From the NCBI GenBank assembly GCA_025558095.1, contig JAIVFI010000014.1:558001-622000 (forward strand): a stretch of 64,000 bases of DNA, read 5' to 3'. Both the position numbers and the translations under genes were made by a program. The notes under the pieces are model-generated. The model ran no database searches and was not told where the DNA came from. It saw nothing but the letters and a program-made list of their open reading frames with translations. Shown one piece after another: positions 1-11,837 of the stretch. Within the stretch, counting starts at the first letter, position 1, and every line of letters starts with the position of its first letter. The stretch is from Hyaloraphidium curvatum. Lineage: Eukaryota; Monoblepharomycota; Hyaloraphidiomycetes; Hyaloraphidiales; Hyaloraphidiaceae.

Positions 1-352
1 ACGGCATCGACGCGCAGGTGCGCGCGGGCCTGGACCTCAAGCGCCGCGGCAAGGGCACGCTGGCGCAAGTGGACGTGGTCCGACTGGACCGGGGACGGAA
101 CAAGTCCAACGGCCGCCTGAGGAACCGGGTGCAGCGGACGTACGAGATCGGCACGGTGTGGCCGGGGGACGTGATCGAGGTGCAGGTGGATCCGCGGGAC
201 AACGTGCACTGCGATACGTTGCGCGCACAGGTGGGTTTCGGCGCGGGCATCCGTTTCGGCGGCTGCGGGCGGCTTCTGACTTTGGCCCCGCGCAGTTTGT
301 CATCTTCAGCTCGAGCAAGCCCGAGGCCGTCGGGGCGGAGAAGGAAGATTAA
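1..352 (+). CDS. 3' end of a gene sharing the C-terminal domain of the large glycosyltransferase at 11.8-15.0 kb (partial)
   Basis: The gene enters from the left edge. Exon 1-230 reads in frame from base 3 and is joined through a 65-base GT-AG intron (231-295) to a last exon, 296-352, ending in TAA. The 95 visible residues resemble the very C-terminus of the protein encoded at 11838-14972: both have a charged stretch, then a segment of the form TYE(I/L)G...PGD.(I/V)EV, then a D/N-rich turn with one cysteine. In both, a phase-0 intron follows a glutamine just before a short final exon. This argues for paralogy of at least this beta-rich domain, probably a carbohydrate-binding or accessory module. 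Whether the missing 5' part encodes a glycosyltransferase cannot be seen. Confidence 0.6.
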   Translation, partial: RHRRAGARGPGPQAPRQGHAGASGRGPTGPGTEQVQRPPEEPGAADVRDRHGVAGGRDRGAGGSAGQRALRYVARTGGFRRGHPFRRLRAASDFGPAQFVIFSSSKPEAVGAEKED

Positions 353-934
353 TCTCTTGTCCTATGTATGCGCTCTGCACACCCGGTCCTGCTGACAAAC
401 CGTGGTTTTGCTTCGTGCTTTGCGTTGAGTCAGTTCGAGGGCCCTGGGTGCCTCGGAACGCAAGGGCTCGGGTGTTGTTTGGCTCCCCAAATCTTCAAAG
501 ACAAACCGGACAGACGGCCAGCTCCTTCCGAGCGAAGAATTTTGAGGTCCTGCGGGAGTTTTGCCAGGCAGCAGCGCCTTCCTGCGGCGCGCGGACCGGC
601 CGGAGCCTGTTACGGCACGGACAAACAGCGGTGCCCGCGTCGCCACAAGCCCCGCGGCTGCCGCACCCCGAATCCGCGCCGGACCACCCGCCGGCATTCG
701 GTCCCGTCTCTCGGAGGAGCATTTAGCTACCTGACAGCGACGGCGCCCCGTTCGGCACGGAAGCGAGCCGCTCGCGCTGGGGATGCTGTGCTGAGCGTCC
801 TAAACACACCACCACCCGGAGCCCGCGCCGCCCGACGAGCCGACAGGCCCGGGCCAGCAGTGCTCAACAACTCTCTACCACCGGCTGGCAGGTCTCCGGG
901 TCCACCGGACGCCTGCGGAACCGGACACACGGAC
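353..934. other. intergenic, no gene seen
   Basis: About 580 bases between the left-edge gene and the sugar dehydrogenase. Open frames here lack family resemblance and run into each other on both strands. It presumably holds the 3' end of one gene and the promoter of the next; no clear TATA box or other motif stands out. Confidence 0.5.
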
Positions 935-3900
935 ATGGCCGACGGGGATTTTCCGCCCGAGGTTCACCCGCGGCGACGGGAGGGCCGGAGGACCGGCTCG
1001 CGGAGATGGCTCGGCCTTTCCAGCCTTGTATGCTTGTTTGCAGCAGCTCTTGCGGGTAGCGGGCTGCCGCGCGGGGCGGTGGCGTATCCGTCGGAGCTTC
1101 CCGAGGGATTCTTCTCGACTGACATCGTCAACAACCTGGGGTGAGATTTGGGCTCGGCTCCGACGCGTACCCGGCTTCTCGCCCTAATTCTGCGTTCTAG
1201 CACGTCCGTATCGGACTTTTGTGTCCTTGATGCCAACCGGGTCGTCGTCCTGCAGCGCATGGGGGTCATGCTGATGGTGCGTCCGCGTTGCGAGCACCTG
1301 TTTTACAGACAACCATATAACTTCTATTCGCTACCTGCGAACAGGTGAAGAACGGCGAGCTTATCTGGGATCCCGTGCTCGACCTGACGGACGTGCTCGG
1401 CGCTGCCCTTGGTGATCGCGGTTTGACATCCTGCACCCTCCACCCCGACTTCGCCGAGAACGGCTGGATATACCTGGGCTACGTCTTCGATGACAACCCT
1501 ACCAATCCTACAGGGACCAAAAAGAACCGCATCTCGCGCTTCACCATCGTGGGCGACAAGATTGACCGCGTGACCGAGCAGGTCATCCTTGGGTCCTGTG
1601 CGGTGCTGCGTGCGGGAGCCAACGATCCCCTCGAGGGAGACGGTCAGTAACATTGGTGTTGCAAGGGCGGTCTGTGGGCTCACGAAGCTACCTTCGCCAG
1701 ACTGCATGCCGACGTTTGGCATCACCCACAACATTGGCTGGCTCAACATCGGGCCCGACAACATGCTTTGGGCGGCCGTTGGGGAAGGCATTGCCTGGGA
1801 GGGTGAGGATTGGGTCAAGTCGGGCTTCCCGCAGAACTGGCTCGGTCCCATGGACCCCGACTACCTCAGTGGCAAGATCCTCAGGATGGACTGGGAGGGT
1901 GAGGACCCCGTGACGCGCCAGCAGACAGCCGGGCTTCAACTCGCGTTCCTTCAGGCAACGGTCTGCCGGACAACCCATGGTACGACGGGAAGCCGCTCTC
2001 GGCCAGGTCACGCGTGTGGGCCGTCGGTCTCCGGAACCCCTTCCGATGCAACCACGTTCCCAACAGCAACTCGTACGATCTGCTGTGAGTGCTCTCTCAC
2101 GTCTGCATCGCGAACAGTTCTGAAGTGGTGCGCAGCTGCGGGGTCGTCGGCTGGTTCACGACCGAGGCGATCCACGTTGTCAAGCGCGGTGCCAACCTCG
2201 GGTGGCCTTGGTCAGTGGAACGGAAGCTGCCTTAGCTTGCCAGGAGATTGACTGACGCAATTGATAGCTTCGAGGGAACAAAACCGCCGACTTTCTTTAA
2301 CCAGTTGACCGAGGGCTGCATGGTAAGCTGCTCCCGGTGCCGATGGTCGAGTGTGCACTAAGTTTAGCCATCAAGAACTTCTACGAAGGCAATTCTCCTT
2401 GGCCGGGGTTCGACCAGGGCTACATTGCCATGGAGTGGGACCACAACGGTGCCAGCGCCTGCGCAATGGGTGGCACTTTCATGACGGACAAGTACCCCGA
2501 AGCCTACCAGGGTTCTTACATCTACGGAGACTTTTCCCTCGAATGGATGTCGACCGTTGCTTGGGATGTCGCGAACAGCAAGCCGGCAGCCGCGCCCATT
2601 GCATTCGCCAAGACGACAGACGGACCAGTTGCCTTCAAAGTCGGCCCGGACGGATGGATCTGGTACTTGGCGCAGTGTGTAACCTGCGTAGGCGGCGGCG
2701 TTCTGCGTGCTATCACTTATGGCGAGGCTTGGACGCCGGCCTGGGGCACAACGTACACGCCCCCGCGTTGCGACCGGCCGTTGGACCTCGTTCTGCCCGC
2801 TCTGCCTCCGGGGTGGCAAACGGCCATGTACCTCAGCGACTTGCCCGCGAGCTACTTCACTCCGATCACCTCGAACGGGGAATGGAGGCCCGTGGCCAAC
2901 GGCACGAGAGCTGCCGGAGGGGACGGGCAGGCGGCACAGGGGCCTGTGTTCTACTCCAAGGATTCCTCGATCGGTACCGGAAACTTGGACGGCAGGCCGA
3001 TGAACATCGGCGGCCACCGCGTCCGCAAGGGTCTCGGTGTCCGAGCGGTCTCCAATATCGAGGTCGACCTCCAGGGTGCATGCTACGGCATGTACTTGAA
3101 AGGTGGGATAACAGAGAAAGGGCCTTGGGAGTGTCTGACATCCCGTTCACGCAGCGGGAATCGACGACGCTCGCGCGCCTGAGGGACACGGCGAGCTCGT
3201 TTTGTTCGCAGACAATAGGGTTCGCTGGAATAGCACGCGAGCCAACCGCGGCAAGTTCCTCAGCAGCGGAATGGCGCCGTTGACATTCGACATCGGGCAC
3301 GCCAGCGGCGTTGGCAACTTGCTCGGCGTCCGCAAGCTGCGCCTGTTTGCGAGGGCTCCCGTTGGATTCACCGCTGGTCCGGCTGATCAGATCGACTGGT
3401 GAGAGTGCGCGAGCACATACCGATGCACGGGACGCTCACTTCCAACCAGGGGCGAGATGAGGGTCTTCTGCGGGCCAGAGGCACCGTATGTGCCGAGGCT
3501 TTTCATCAACGCCCCCGAATCCGACTTGGTCGCGAAACCTGGCGAGCTCGTCTTCTTCACCGGTGGAGCCAAAGGTGCGTGGCATGTGCGACCGTCTTCC
3601 CCTTTGGCACTCATCGCATCCACGACTGCGCAGACTGGAAGGGCAACGCCATCCCCTGGCAGAACCTCGAGTGGACCGTCAACATCGTCCACGGCCAGGG
3701 CGGAGGGTCACACATCCACCCTGCCCTGTTCTACTTCCCCCAGACCGGATGGGGATCCTTCCAGGTCGAGCCGCACACCAACAACGCGCAGGAGTACTAT
3801 TACTTCGAGATCCGCCTCAACGCCTGCGATCCCAACTGCATCCGGTCATGCAACTTCGTGGTGGGTACGCTCTCCGCTTTGCGCATTACGCCGGTCTTAC

Positions 3901-3947
3901 CTGTGATTCATACCTCGCAGACGACCTATGTACGTGTACAGGGCTGA
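935..3947 (+). CDS. secreted PQQ-type glucose/sorbosone dehydrogenase-like protein with NPCBM-like and C-terminal beta-sandwich domains
   Basis: Twelve exons give a phase-consistent 767-residue protein: 935-1140, 1201-1276, 1345-1602, 1688-1898, 1955-2084, 2136-2210, 2268-2322, 2376-3102, 3212-3398, 3450-3574, 3634-3860, 3921-3947. The 1602/1688 junction is the least certain. An N-terminal basic patch and hydrophobic segment (about residues 28-50) look like a signal peptide or signal anchor. The beta-propeller shows family hallmarks: GLTSCTLHPDFAENGWIYLGY, THNIGWLNIGPDNMLW, RVWAVGLRNPF, GANLGWPCFEG, and GPDGWIWYL before an ITY end. Such enzymes oxidise sugars with pyrroloquinoline quinone. 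After the propeller, a region with YFTPITSNGEW and a conserved GLGVRAVSNIEVDL run fits an NPCBM-type carbohydrate-binding module. A last domain with EWTVNIVHGQGGGSHIHP resembles the C-terminal sandwich of bacterial relatives. Substrate and cofactor use are inferred from family only. Confidence 0.8.
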
Positions 3948-5832
3948 TACCATATGTGAAGATATCCGGGCATAATAGAGCACCTGGTCTGGTGGGACGG
4001 GTGTGTTCAAATCACAGTAGTACATCAAGCTGTCCTCGTCCTCGCTCCGGTAACCCCTTTGCTAGACGTCTACAAATCTTGCCGACGGATCACGATCGCA
4101 ACGGCGCGAAGGGCAGCATCCGGATTCCTGGGGAGCAGAATGAGCATCGGCGCTGCGGTCGCAATCAGGCATCTGCAGCCCACCGAGAACAGCCATGAGA
4201 AACCAGAAATCAGCCGGAGGTCCAGGAGGGTGGAGTGAGTAAGCAGCCTAGGCCCCGCGAGGAAGACACACCTTCGATCGCGCTGGTCCACCAGTTGGAG
4301 GCGAGGATCGAGAGCATCGAGCCGCTGGCGTTCGCGCTCCTCTGGTACTGCGGGGCTTTCTGAGAAGCAAAGCCCTCGATGAGTTATTCTGGCTTGAGCT
4401 CGCCGCCGAGGATCCAACTCACGGGCTCTGCCGCGGAACGAGAGGCGGTCGGGGTCCTTCGTCCGTTGACAGGAGTCTCCATGGCAATGCCGGACGCGAA
4501 CGATGGTAACGACTGGCCACCAAATCCGTCCAAAGACGCGATTCGAGGTGATGCTGGCCCGAACTGCGGCCCGGTGCACAGAGTCCGTGCCGAGAAGGCA
4601 AGCGGTGGCGTCCCTCCGTTCCCGTGCGTCAAAGGCCCCCGCGCGACGAGACAGGGATGACTTCGCGGTCTCAAGGATGAAGAAATCGTCCGCGATATTC
4701 CTCTGGATGCCGCAGCCGACATGCTGTGGACGCGTCCAACGGGCGGTTCGGGGTTGAGTGATGCATGGCGGCGGGTGCGCCTGAGTCTGTTTCCACCCTT
4801 CGTCGGACGATGGCAGCGGCAGGATTCGCGCGCGGCGCCGTCGCCGCAATGCACTTTGGCGGCCGCAGCTCCGCGCCGTGTCTCGCGCGGTCCGCGGCGG
4901 CGGGGCCCGCGGCGCGCGGCGGCCAGCTGCGTGGCGTCGCGTCGGCGCCGCTGCGGACGGCGGCGCCCGCATCCGCCTTCGCCGCCCCTGAATCGGACGC
5001 ATCCGGACGGCATCGACAAGGAGCAACGGTGGGAAGCGCTGCGTGCCGGCGGAGACGTCGGAGGCGCGTCGATTCACGGTCCCCTTCTGACACCGCGTCC
5101 TCGACATCAGCCGGCAAACGCGTCGACGAAGGCGAACGCGCCGTTTAGGAGCTTCAGCGAGACAGCCGCGTTGAGTCGGATGCCGACGCGCACGCAGGCT
5201 TCGCATCCGTCCGCGGCCTCCCTCCTGTCGAGCATCTGGCACCTCGGGGGACTCGCAGATGATGGTTAGTATATCATTCCAATCCAACGGCGCAGCCGTG
5301 CGGCGGTGCTTGGCACGTCGCGCCGCCTCTGCGCCGCCTTGCTCCGTGTTCTGGCAACACATTCACTTCCCTTTCATTTCCCTCGGTTTCGCCATCCACG
5401 CCACGCACGCAACAACCGCGACGTCTATTTTGATTTTGATTCCCTGCGGATTGCTGATATCTGCTGCCGCCTTCACCCGACGTCGATCTTGTGGATATGT
5501 AACGACGCGCCGACCTTTCACGAACCCCGCTCCGCGCCGACCTCTTTGCCACTACGGACTTCTGACGTACCCACGTGTACCATGTTCCGCGTCTCCGGAC
5601 ATCTGATGGCGGTGCCTGGTGCAACGTTGTGCTGGCCGCCTCGCTGGATTGGGACAAATGGATCATTGATTCATCCAACGGACCTCTGAATAAGGTTAGG
5701 CGGATGAAGCTCCCCAGCAAGCTGCTGTACATACATAGATGATGTAGCTCTTTCCATCCTCGCGGCCGATCTTGAAGCCGTCCGACCGACGAGGCATGCG
5801 CCTACGACGGCGACGGAACAAACAATTCAACA
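3948..5832. other. intergenic, 1.9 kb, no convincing gene
   Basis: Long open frames exist on both strands (longest on minus, 4070-5362), but they are Arg/Pro/Ala-rich, show no domain or membrane pattern, and overlap in several frames, as expected by chance in GC-rich DNA. The segment from about 5270 to 5830 is visibly less GC-rich and probably contains the EMG1 promoter. Confidence 0.5.
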
Positions 5833-6643
5833 ATGACCTCCAAATCCGGGGCCCCCAAGGTCCCGAAGACCGCGCGGGAGAAGGAAGCTACCTCCCGACT
5901 CATCGTGGTCTTGAGTGCCGCGTCCCTCGAGTCCATTAAGCTGGGGAAGGGCAAGGAGGAGAGATACGCCCTGCTCAACTGCGACGACCACGTCGGCTAC
6001 CTGAAGAAGTTCAACAAGGATGCGGCGGACTACAGACCCGATATCACGCACCAGGTGCGGCTGACTGTCTGCTCCACTGTCCGTTGGCCGTGGTTTGACA
6101 CCTTGTGGTCGGCAGTGCCTCCTGGCTCTACTGGACAGTCCCCTCAACAAGGCGGGCCGACTGCAGGTCTATATCCACACCAAAAAGAACGTCCTCATCG
6201 AAGTCAACCCCCACATCCGAATACCGAGGACGTACAAGCGATTTGCAGGGCTCATGAGTGGGTCTCCTCCATGTTGCCGACTATCGGTCGCTCATGCTGC
6301 CTCCGAAGTCCAACTGCTACACAAGCTGTCCATTCGTTCGGTGAATTCGCCGGAGAAGCTCTTGAAGGTGATCAAGAACCCGGTGACGGACCACTTGCCG
6401 GCCAATTGCCGCAAGATCACCCTGTCGGGGGACGCCAAGGTGGTCCGGCTGTCGGAGTACCTGCCAACGATCCCGACGGACAACAGCGTGTGCTTCTTCA
6501 TCGGCGCTTTCGCGCACGGGCCGGACGACTTTGCCGACGGGATGGTGGACGAGAAGATTGGCATCTCGAACTACAACCTCTCCGCCGCGACGTCGTGTTC
6601 GAAGGTGTGCGAGGCGTTCGAGGAGCTTTGGGGCGTTCTATAG
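5833..6643 (+). CDS. EMG1: rRNA small-subunit pseudouridine N1-methyltransferase EMG1/NEP1
   Basis: Three exons (5833-6054, 6116-6257, 6309-6643) with GT-AG introns of 61 and 51 bases give 232 residues, the normal length for this SPOUT methyltransferase. Signatures of the family are continuous across the joins: [56 protein letters not shown], and the C-terminal [15 protein letters not shown] followed by ISNYNLSAA, the trefoil-knot SAM-binding region. The enzyme methylates a hypermodified pseudouridine of 18S rRNA and is needed for 40S subunit assembly in the nucleolus. The start is an ATG in an A-rich context. Recognition is firm. Confidence 0.96.
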
Positions 6644-7047
6644 ATGGAGGATTGTCGTGTATGATACCCATTGCAAATGTACAGCCTCTTTCTTTTCGTC
6701 GGCGACGCGTCGAAGTGCGTGGCGGGGCAAAGAGGTCGATGTCGCGAGCCAACGGGACCGCATGCCCATGGATCAGGCGTCGGTTCTTGAGGACAGGCTT
6801 TCCATCTTCCGGCCATCTTCACGGGCCGCGCCAGAAACACGCGGCCCGACGACATCGAGGATGTCCGGCGAAAATCAACTTTGGCTGATCACATGCGTCG
6901 CCGCCGGAAGACAACCCCCCGATCCCCCGTCGAAGCTGCTGCCGGGGCGAAGCTAGAGGCCCGCCGAGACCCGATTATCCGCCCGAGAAAGATGTGGACT
7001 CTGTGACTGCGGCTTGGGAATCTGGACGCGGCGTTCGCTCTCCGGAA
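6644..7047. other. intergenic between EMG1 and the DUF2236 gene
   Basis: About 400 bases. The reading frame of the next gene stays open upstream of its first in-frame ATG to about 6889 but without an ATG, so a short spliced 5' exon here cannot be excluded. Nothing else is recognised. Confidence 0.4.
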
Positions 7048-8348
7048 ATGAAGGCGAAGGAGGAAGGGGGGCGCCCCATCGCGGACGCTCTGGCGGACTT
7101 GTGGGGCGGTTCCGCATGGAAACCCGAATGGTCCAAATTCAATGTCCCTCCGGGCGTGCTCGAGAAGCTTCGGAATGTCGGCGACGGACCGGCCGACGAC
7201 CTCCTGGCGGACCTGGACCTGGAAAGCGGGCGGGACATACTGGATCTGATCGAAGAGGCGGCAACGAATGGAACATCAGATGCTGCAAAACAGTTCTGGC
7301 AGTCAGTACAGTCCGCTCCTGCATGGATTGATTGGGAGATTGTCGGTCGAGCGCAGGAAGACGTGTTCTGGCAGTTTGCCGGCCCCATGTTGATGCTGCT
7401 GCTTCACTTCTCGCTCATCGTGGGTGTTTCGGCTCCCAAGGTCAATCGAGTTCTTGTATCTACCGGCTATCTCACGAAGCCGGGGGAAAGGACCTTCAAG
7501 CGTCTGCTGGAAACGACGGCCTGGCTGGCGGCGATTATGGAGCCCGACGCTCTTCGACCCATGGGCTCCGGCTGGAAGGCGTGCCTGCGAGTACGTTTTC
7601 TCCATGCACACGTTCGCTTGAGGCTCCGCAAGCTGGCCCAGAAGCGTCCGGACCTTTACGACGAGGCTAGCTTTGGGGTGCCTATCAACCAGGAGGACAT
7701 GGCCGCGACGATACTTGCTTTCTCCGTAGGACCCATTGCCGGCCTGCAGAGAATGGGCTTGGCTGTCAGCGCAACGCAGGTGGGGCACAGATGGTGGGCT
7801 GGCATCCACACTGGAGATTTAACTCGGCTTTTCTCCAGCGGGAAGACTATTGCCACCTTTGGCGTTACGTTGCGTGGCTCATGGGAGTGCAGGACGTTTG
7901 CAATCCGTGCAACAGCTTTCCAAAAGCATCGGCGTGGGCGATGAGCATCGTCAGGCACATTTCGCAGCCCGATGAATCGTCTCGCCTCATTACGGATGCG
8001 CTTCTCAAGTCTTGCGCTGCGGCAGCCTACGCACGGGAACCGAAATACTCCGAAGACGCGTGGCTCGGGTTTCTTCACGAGCTGACGCGCATTGTCGTGG
8101 GAGACGAGTATGCCGTTGCTGTCGGGGTACCATTGCGCACGGATTTCTGGACCTCGTGGTCGGCATGGCTGCTTTGCAAGTACTACGTTGTTTCAGCTGG
8201 TTACTTGAGTTATTACTCCTCGCGGTGGAGAACATGGCGAGTTGAACGAGCCAAGCGGTATATCCCCAAGATGCTGGCCGAGATGCTCAACGGCATGCCT
8301 CGCTTCCTCCTGGAGCATTCTCCTGCTGCACGCAATTTGTCGTCCTAG
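7048..8348 (+). CDS. DUF2236 / mpaB-type (rubber-oxygenase-like) haem oxygenase family protein
   Basis: Two exons (7048-7779 and 7839-8348, 59-base phase-0 intron) give about 413 residues. The first in-frame ATG is 7048; no earlier ATG exists in the open upstream frame, so the N-terminus may be longer if a 5' exon exists. The pattern matches the ER-bound oxygenase mpaB/latex-clearing-protein family: an aromatic-rich start of the catalytic fold (PAWIDWEIVGRAQEDVFWQF), then a hydrophobic helix, then GYLTKPGERTFKRLLETTAW, then a helix carrying the family histidine and arginine in RVRFLHAHVRLRL, then PINQEDMAATILAFSVG. Members oxidatively cleave double bonds or take part in secondary metabolism. 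Substrate is unknown and no biosynthetic cluster surrounds it. Confidence 0.75.
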
Positions 8349-8517
8349 ATTCCTCGGACTAGAATCGATTCCCTACGGCTTTCAGTATTCGTTCATCTCT
8401 TTTCATTAGCTAGACATCAGATTGTGAGCAGATATCAGGTCCATCTCATTGCACATTCGCCAGAAGAATCTCAATTGACAAAGACCGCACGGTATCGAGT
8501 CCATCCGCATCGCCACC

Positions 8518-9394
8518 CTACGTCTCGAGCCAATACTCCTTGCAGAGCGGCGACCCGTTCCGCATGACCAGCTTCGAACCCTCTGGGCATCGAAACACCT
8601 TCCTCATCTCGCACTGCACATACGCCTTGTTCTGCTGCTCCCCAGGCAGGAGAACATATGGCCAGGTATCGGATATCCTGAGCGCACCGAAGTGGTTAGA
8701 GTCGTGGGGGAATACGGAAAGCTGCACCTCACCTCGCGGACCAGCAATGGACCCAGTCCTTGCCCCAGCTCGCCCACTCGACGCAGCGCGAGTCAAAGAC
8801 CTCGAATTGACCGGAGTCCTCGAGAAAGGAATGGCATGTTTGGTTCGGCGGACAGCCCTGGTCGGTCCCTTCCCTGTTGCACCGCTGCCCAACAACCGTG
8901 GAGCCCTCCTTCTGGCTCCGCTGGCTGAAGTGGCGAAGCCCGCCATCCTGTCGAGCGGAGTCCGCACCAGACGACTCCGCTGCCGTGGCCGCACTGCACT
9001 GCAGGAGTAGTCCGAGAATCAAGGCGCCAAACACGAGTGTCCGCCACACGTAGCCATGTCTGGCCCGAGCAGGCGCGGAGCTCGAGCAAAGCTGCCCTCT
9101 CTGTACGCTTTCCGGGGGCTCAGACTGCAAGCCGCCGTGCACAACACTCCCGAGTCCAATGCTACCCGTTTGGGATGCAAACGAGCAAAATGAATGTTCC
9201 CGCACGCTGTCCGCGCAGACGAGCTCCGAGGCACGAAACGGCCCAAGGCACGAGCGCTTGTCCGCCGATGAATGGTTTGCAGGGGTATCTGCGGCCTTCC
9301 CGCGTCGAACAGCGCATTGTTGTGCTCCGACGCCCGGGTCGGCGGCGTCCTCCTCTGCCCGCAGATGCAGCCGGGCGGGGCGCGTTGCCCCCAT
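8518..9394 (-). CDS. small Cys-rich protein with N-terminal membrane/signal segment, start uncertain
   Basis: The well-supported part is minus strand from about 9060 to 8518. A hydrophobic stretch (VWRTLVFGALILGLLLQC) is followed by a Cys-rich segment with CNREGTDQGCPPNQTC and CVEWASWGKDWVHC. A roughly 55-base GT-AG intron (about 8680-8735, containing a CTAAC branch-like element) joins to a second Cys-rich segment ending CKEYWLET and a stop. The only in-frame ATG found for the upstream part is at 9394, which would put an atypical 100-residue Arg-rich leader before the hydrophobic stretch. A missed 5' exon is more likely. It is probably secreted or a type II membrane protein. I do not recognise the family. 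Confidence 0.45.
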
Positions 9395-9629
9395 GAATCG
9401 AATCTGGGTATCTTCTAAACACCGGCACGGCCGTTTCCTCGGCGGTTGCGACGAAATGCTAGCGTGTGCGGACGTCCGAATCCGATTGTTTGCCAGATTG
9501 GGTCCCGCGCCGCGCCGGCCACGTCCGGACCCTTGCGGAGCGACCCCGACGAAAGGCCTCGCCGGTTGAGGGCGGGCCTGTACAGATGAGCCAAGAGATG
9601 CGATAAGACGGCGCTATCACGAAGTAGCC

Positions 9630-11150
9630 ATGGCCTGCTTCGTTTGTCGAAGGTGGGTGTTTGAACTTCTCCCCTCGTACCGCTGCTGACTCTCGCTCCG
9701 GGTGCCTCAATGGGCTTGCAGCAGGCGCTTCCGGCGCTGTGGATTCTTCGGGATGTTTTTCTTCATAATGGCGCTCTACGGTGTCACCGAGTTTCGGTAC
9801 CATTTCGACCGCTCGCCGCACCAGAGCGGCGACGGTGCGGGGGCGAGAGCGAGCTTCACGTTTTCCACGAGCTTTGACCTCAGCTTGTCGATGATCGACC
9901 GTAAAGCGGGCTCTGGTGGCGGTCGTTCCGGGAAGGACGATTCCGCCGTTCTGGGGAAGGACATGGAAGTGGTGGATGCGGACGACGAGGAAGATGACGA
10001 GACGGACGAGGAACTGGAGCCGCAACGCCAGCCGGAGAAGCCTCCTGGGAGTGCTGTGCTGCAGCGGCAGGACTCGGGTGGCGTGGACCGGCCGGCCCAA
10101 TTGGCGCCGCGAGAGGACGCCGCGGAGCCGGCGCCAAACGCCGTGGAACCTGCGCGCCCAAAGAGGAGGCTCACGATCATCCTGCATACCGGAGCCGCAT
10201 ACTACAACACGCGGCTGAAGTCCCAGCTTGACACCTGGCTGCGGGCCGACCAGTTGCCGAAAGGATTTGACTACCTCATCTACACAACGGACGATGTCCA
10301 GCCGGGCAAGGAATCCGTCATGTTCCGCGTCAACAACACGAAAAAGTTCTCCACGGAGGTCGAAGACTACATCGCCATGAACGAGCGGGTGCTGCAGAGC
10401 TTCGAGCACGCCCTGAACGTGAGCTTCTGGTTACGGGCTTTCGTGCAGGCTCTGCAGACACTGACGGAGCGCCGATTCACGATCTAGACGCACGACTCGG
10501 ATTTCTACATCAAAATTGACGACGATACCTACGTCAACACGACTCTTCTCGCCTCCTTGTTGAACGACCTGGACGCCAACCGGGTTCCCCGCTTCCTGGA
10601 CGCGAATCCGGACGACAACATCAACATGTACAATGCGCGCGTCGCCAAGCAGATCGAAAAGGTGGCCAAGTACGCCCAGCTCGTGACCAAACCCGGCGAG
10701 GGCCGCTACTACGGCGACTGCTCGTGCATCACGCACACGATGAAGATCCCGATCAAACCGCCACCGGACATTGATCTCGCGGGACTTTCTCCGCAACAGG
10801 TCGCGGATCGGACGTTGAAGCTCGGTCGCTGGAAGTACGCCTGCGGCGGACCCGGCTACCTGATCGACCGGATCGGGATGCAGAAACTCGTGGCCTTCGA
10901 ACGCCAGCACACTTGCCACCGTATCCTGGAGGACATTACCGTGGGACTCTGCATGGACTACATCGGCGTCGGATGCACGCACGTGGACTCGTTCATCAAC
11001 TACGAACGGATGGGTTCGAAGAAGCAGCGCGCGATGTTCCACGTCAAGCCTCAGAAGTTCCTGAGCCTCATCAAGAGGAGCGTCACTATTCACAAAGTGC
11101 TGCCGGCGAATATGTACGCGATCCACAAGATGCTGACGGGTCTGGAGTAG
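9630..11150 (+). CDS. fringe-like / GT31 family glycosyltransferase, type II membrane protein
   Basis: Three exons (9630-9652, 9722-10418, 10488-11150; introns of 69 bases each) give 460 residues. The ATG lies in a short first exon that supplies the basic cytoplasmic tail; the next exon supplies the signal anchor (RRCGFFGMFFFIMALYG). A long acidic, Pro-rich stem follows. The catalytic part starts at LTIILHTGAAYYNTRLKSQL and has the metal-binding motif in DFYIKIDDDTYVN, the GGPGYLIDR glycine loop and the catalytic-base region EDITVGLCMDYIG, as in fringe and beta-3-galactosyltransferases. It is expected in the Golgi, elongating O- or N-linked glycans. Donor and acceptor cannot be read from sequence. 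Confidence 0.85.
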
Positions 11151-11837
11151 TTTCTATGTCGTGTGATTCCTTTATCCTGTTGTTGCACAACGATACCCAC
11201 GGAGCAGCTTCCATCCATCAACAGACTGTCCTTTTCCGCGCATCCTGCGTTTCCTGCCGTGAGAAGCGGGTCTACCCGTTGTAGGTTTCATTGCGGGCTG
11301 ACCGGTTTGGGCAAACAGGGCGGGCGGGGTCCCGCTCGAAACGTCAAATCCGTTGCACCCTGTTCCGGGGCCTTTCCGTAGACATGGCGGGCCCGCAGAG
11401 TGCCTAGGTGCCACGGATAAGTTCCGGACAGAACCGCGGCGGCTCTGCACCGTGACCCGTGCCGCTACCGGTCCTGTGCCGGTGTCCGCACGGGCTCGGC
11501 AGCCACCACTCGACGCGGCCGCCCTCTCCGTTCGCCGCGAGATGCTTTGAGCGCCGTATTCTTCTATTTGGAGGCCACCGACGTAGCTTATTACTGATAC
11601 CGAAGCAACCCGGCGTGGGACAACCGCGAGCCAAACATTGGGAGCTCGCGACGCACTTCCGTCGGACTGCCCGCGTTGGACGCCCGGGGGTGCGCAACTC
11701 TTGATTTATCTGTTTCTGTCGGTCGCCTTGACTTGGAGCGGCCATGGCGCGGGACAACGATAAAGAGAAGGACTTTCGGCGACAGGTGAGCTTCGACTCG
11801 AGAGTCGCAGCGGCGTGTACTGAGCTCTCGCCCTCCG
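11151..11837. other. intergenic, 0.7 kb, nothing recognised
   Basis: Spacer between two glycosyltransferase genes transcribed in the same direction. No ORF with domain character and no obvious repeat were found. Confidence 0.45.

Noticed and set aside
4070-5362. 430-codon minus-strand ORF
   Set aside because: Arg/Pro/Ala-rich, no domain, overlaps several equally long frames; typical of GC-rich non-coding DNA.
9702-9721. GTG at 9702 as start of the GT31 gene
   Set aside because: Not an ATG; a spliced first exon from the ATG at 9630 joins in phase and supplies a normal cytoplasmic tail.
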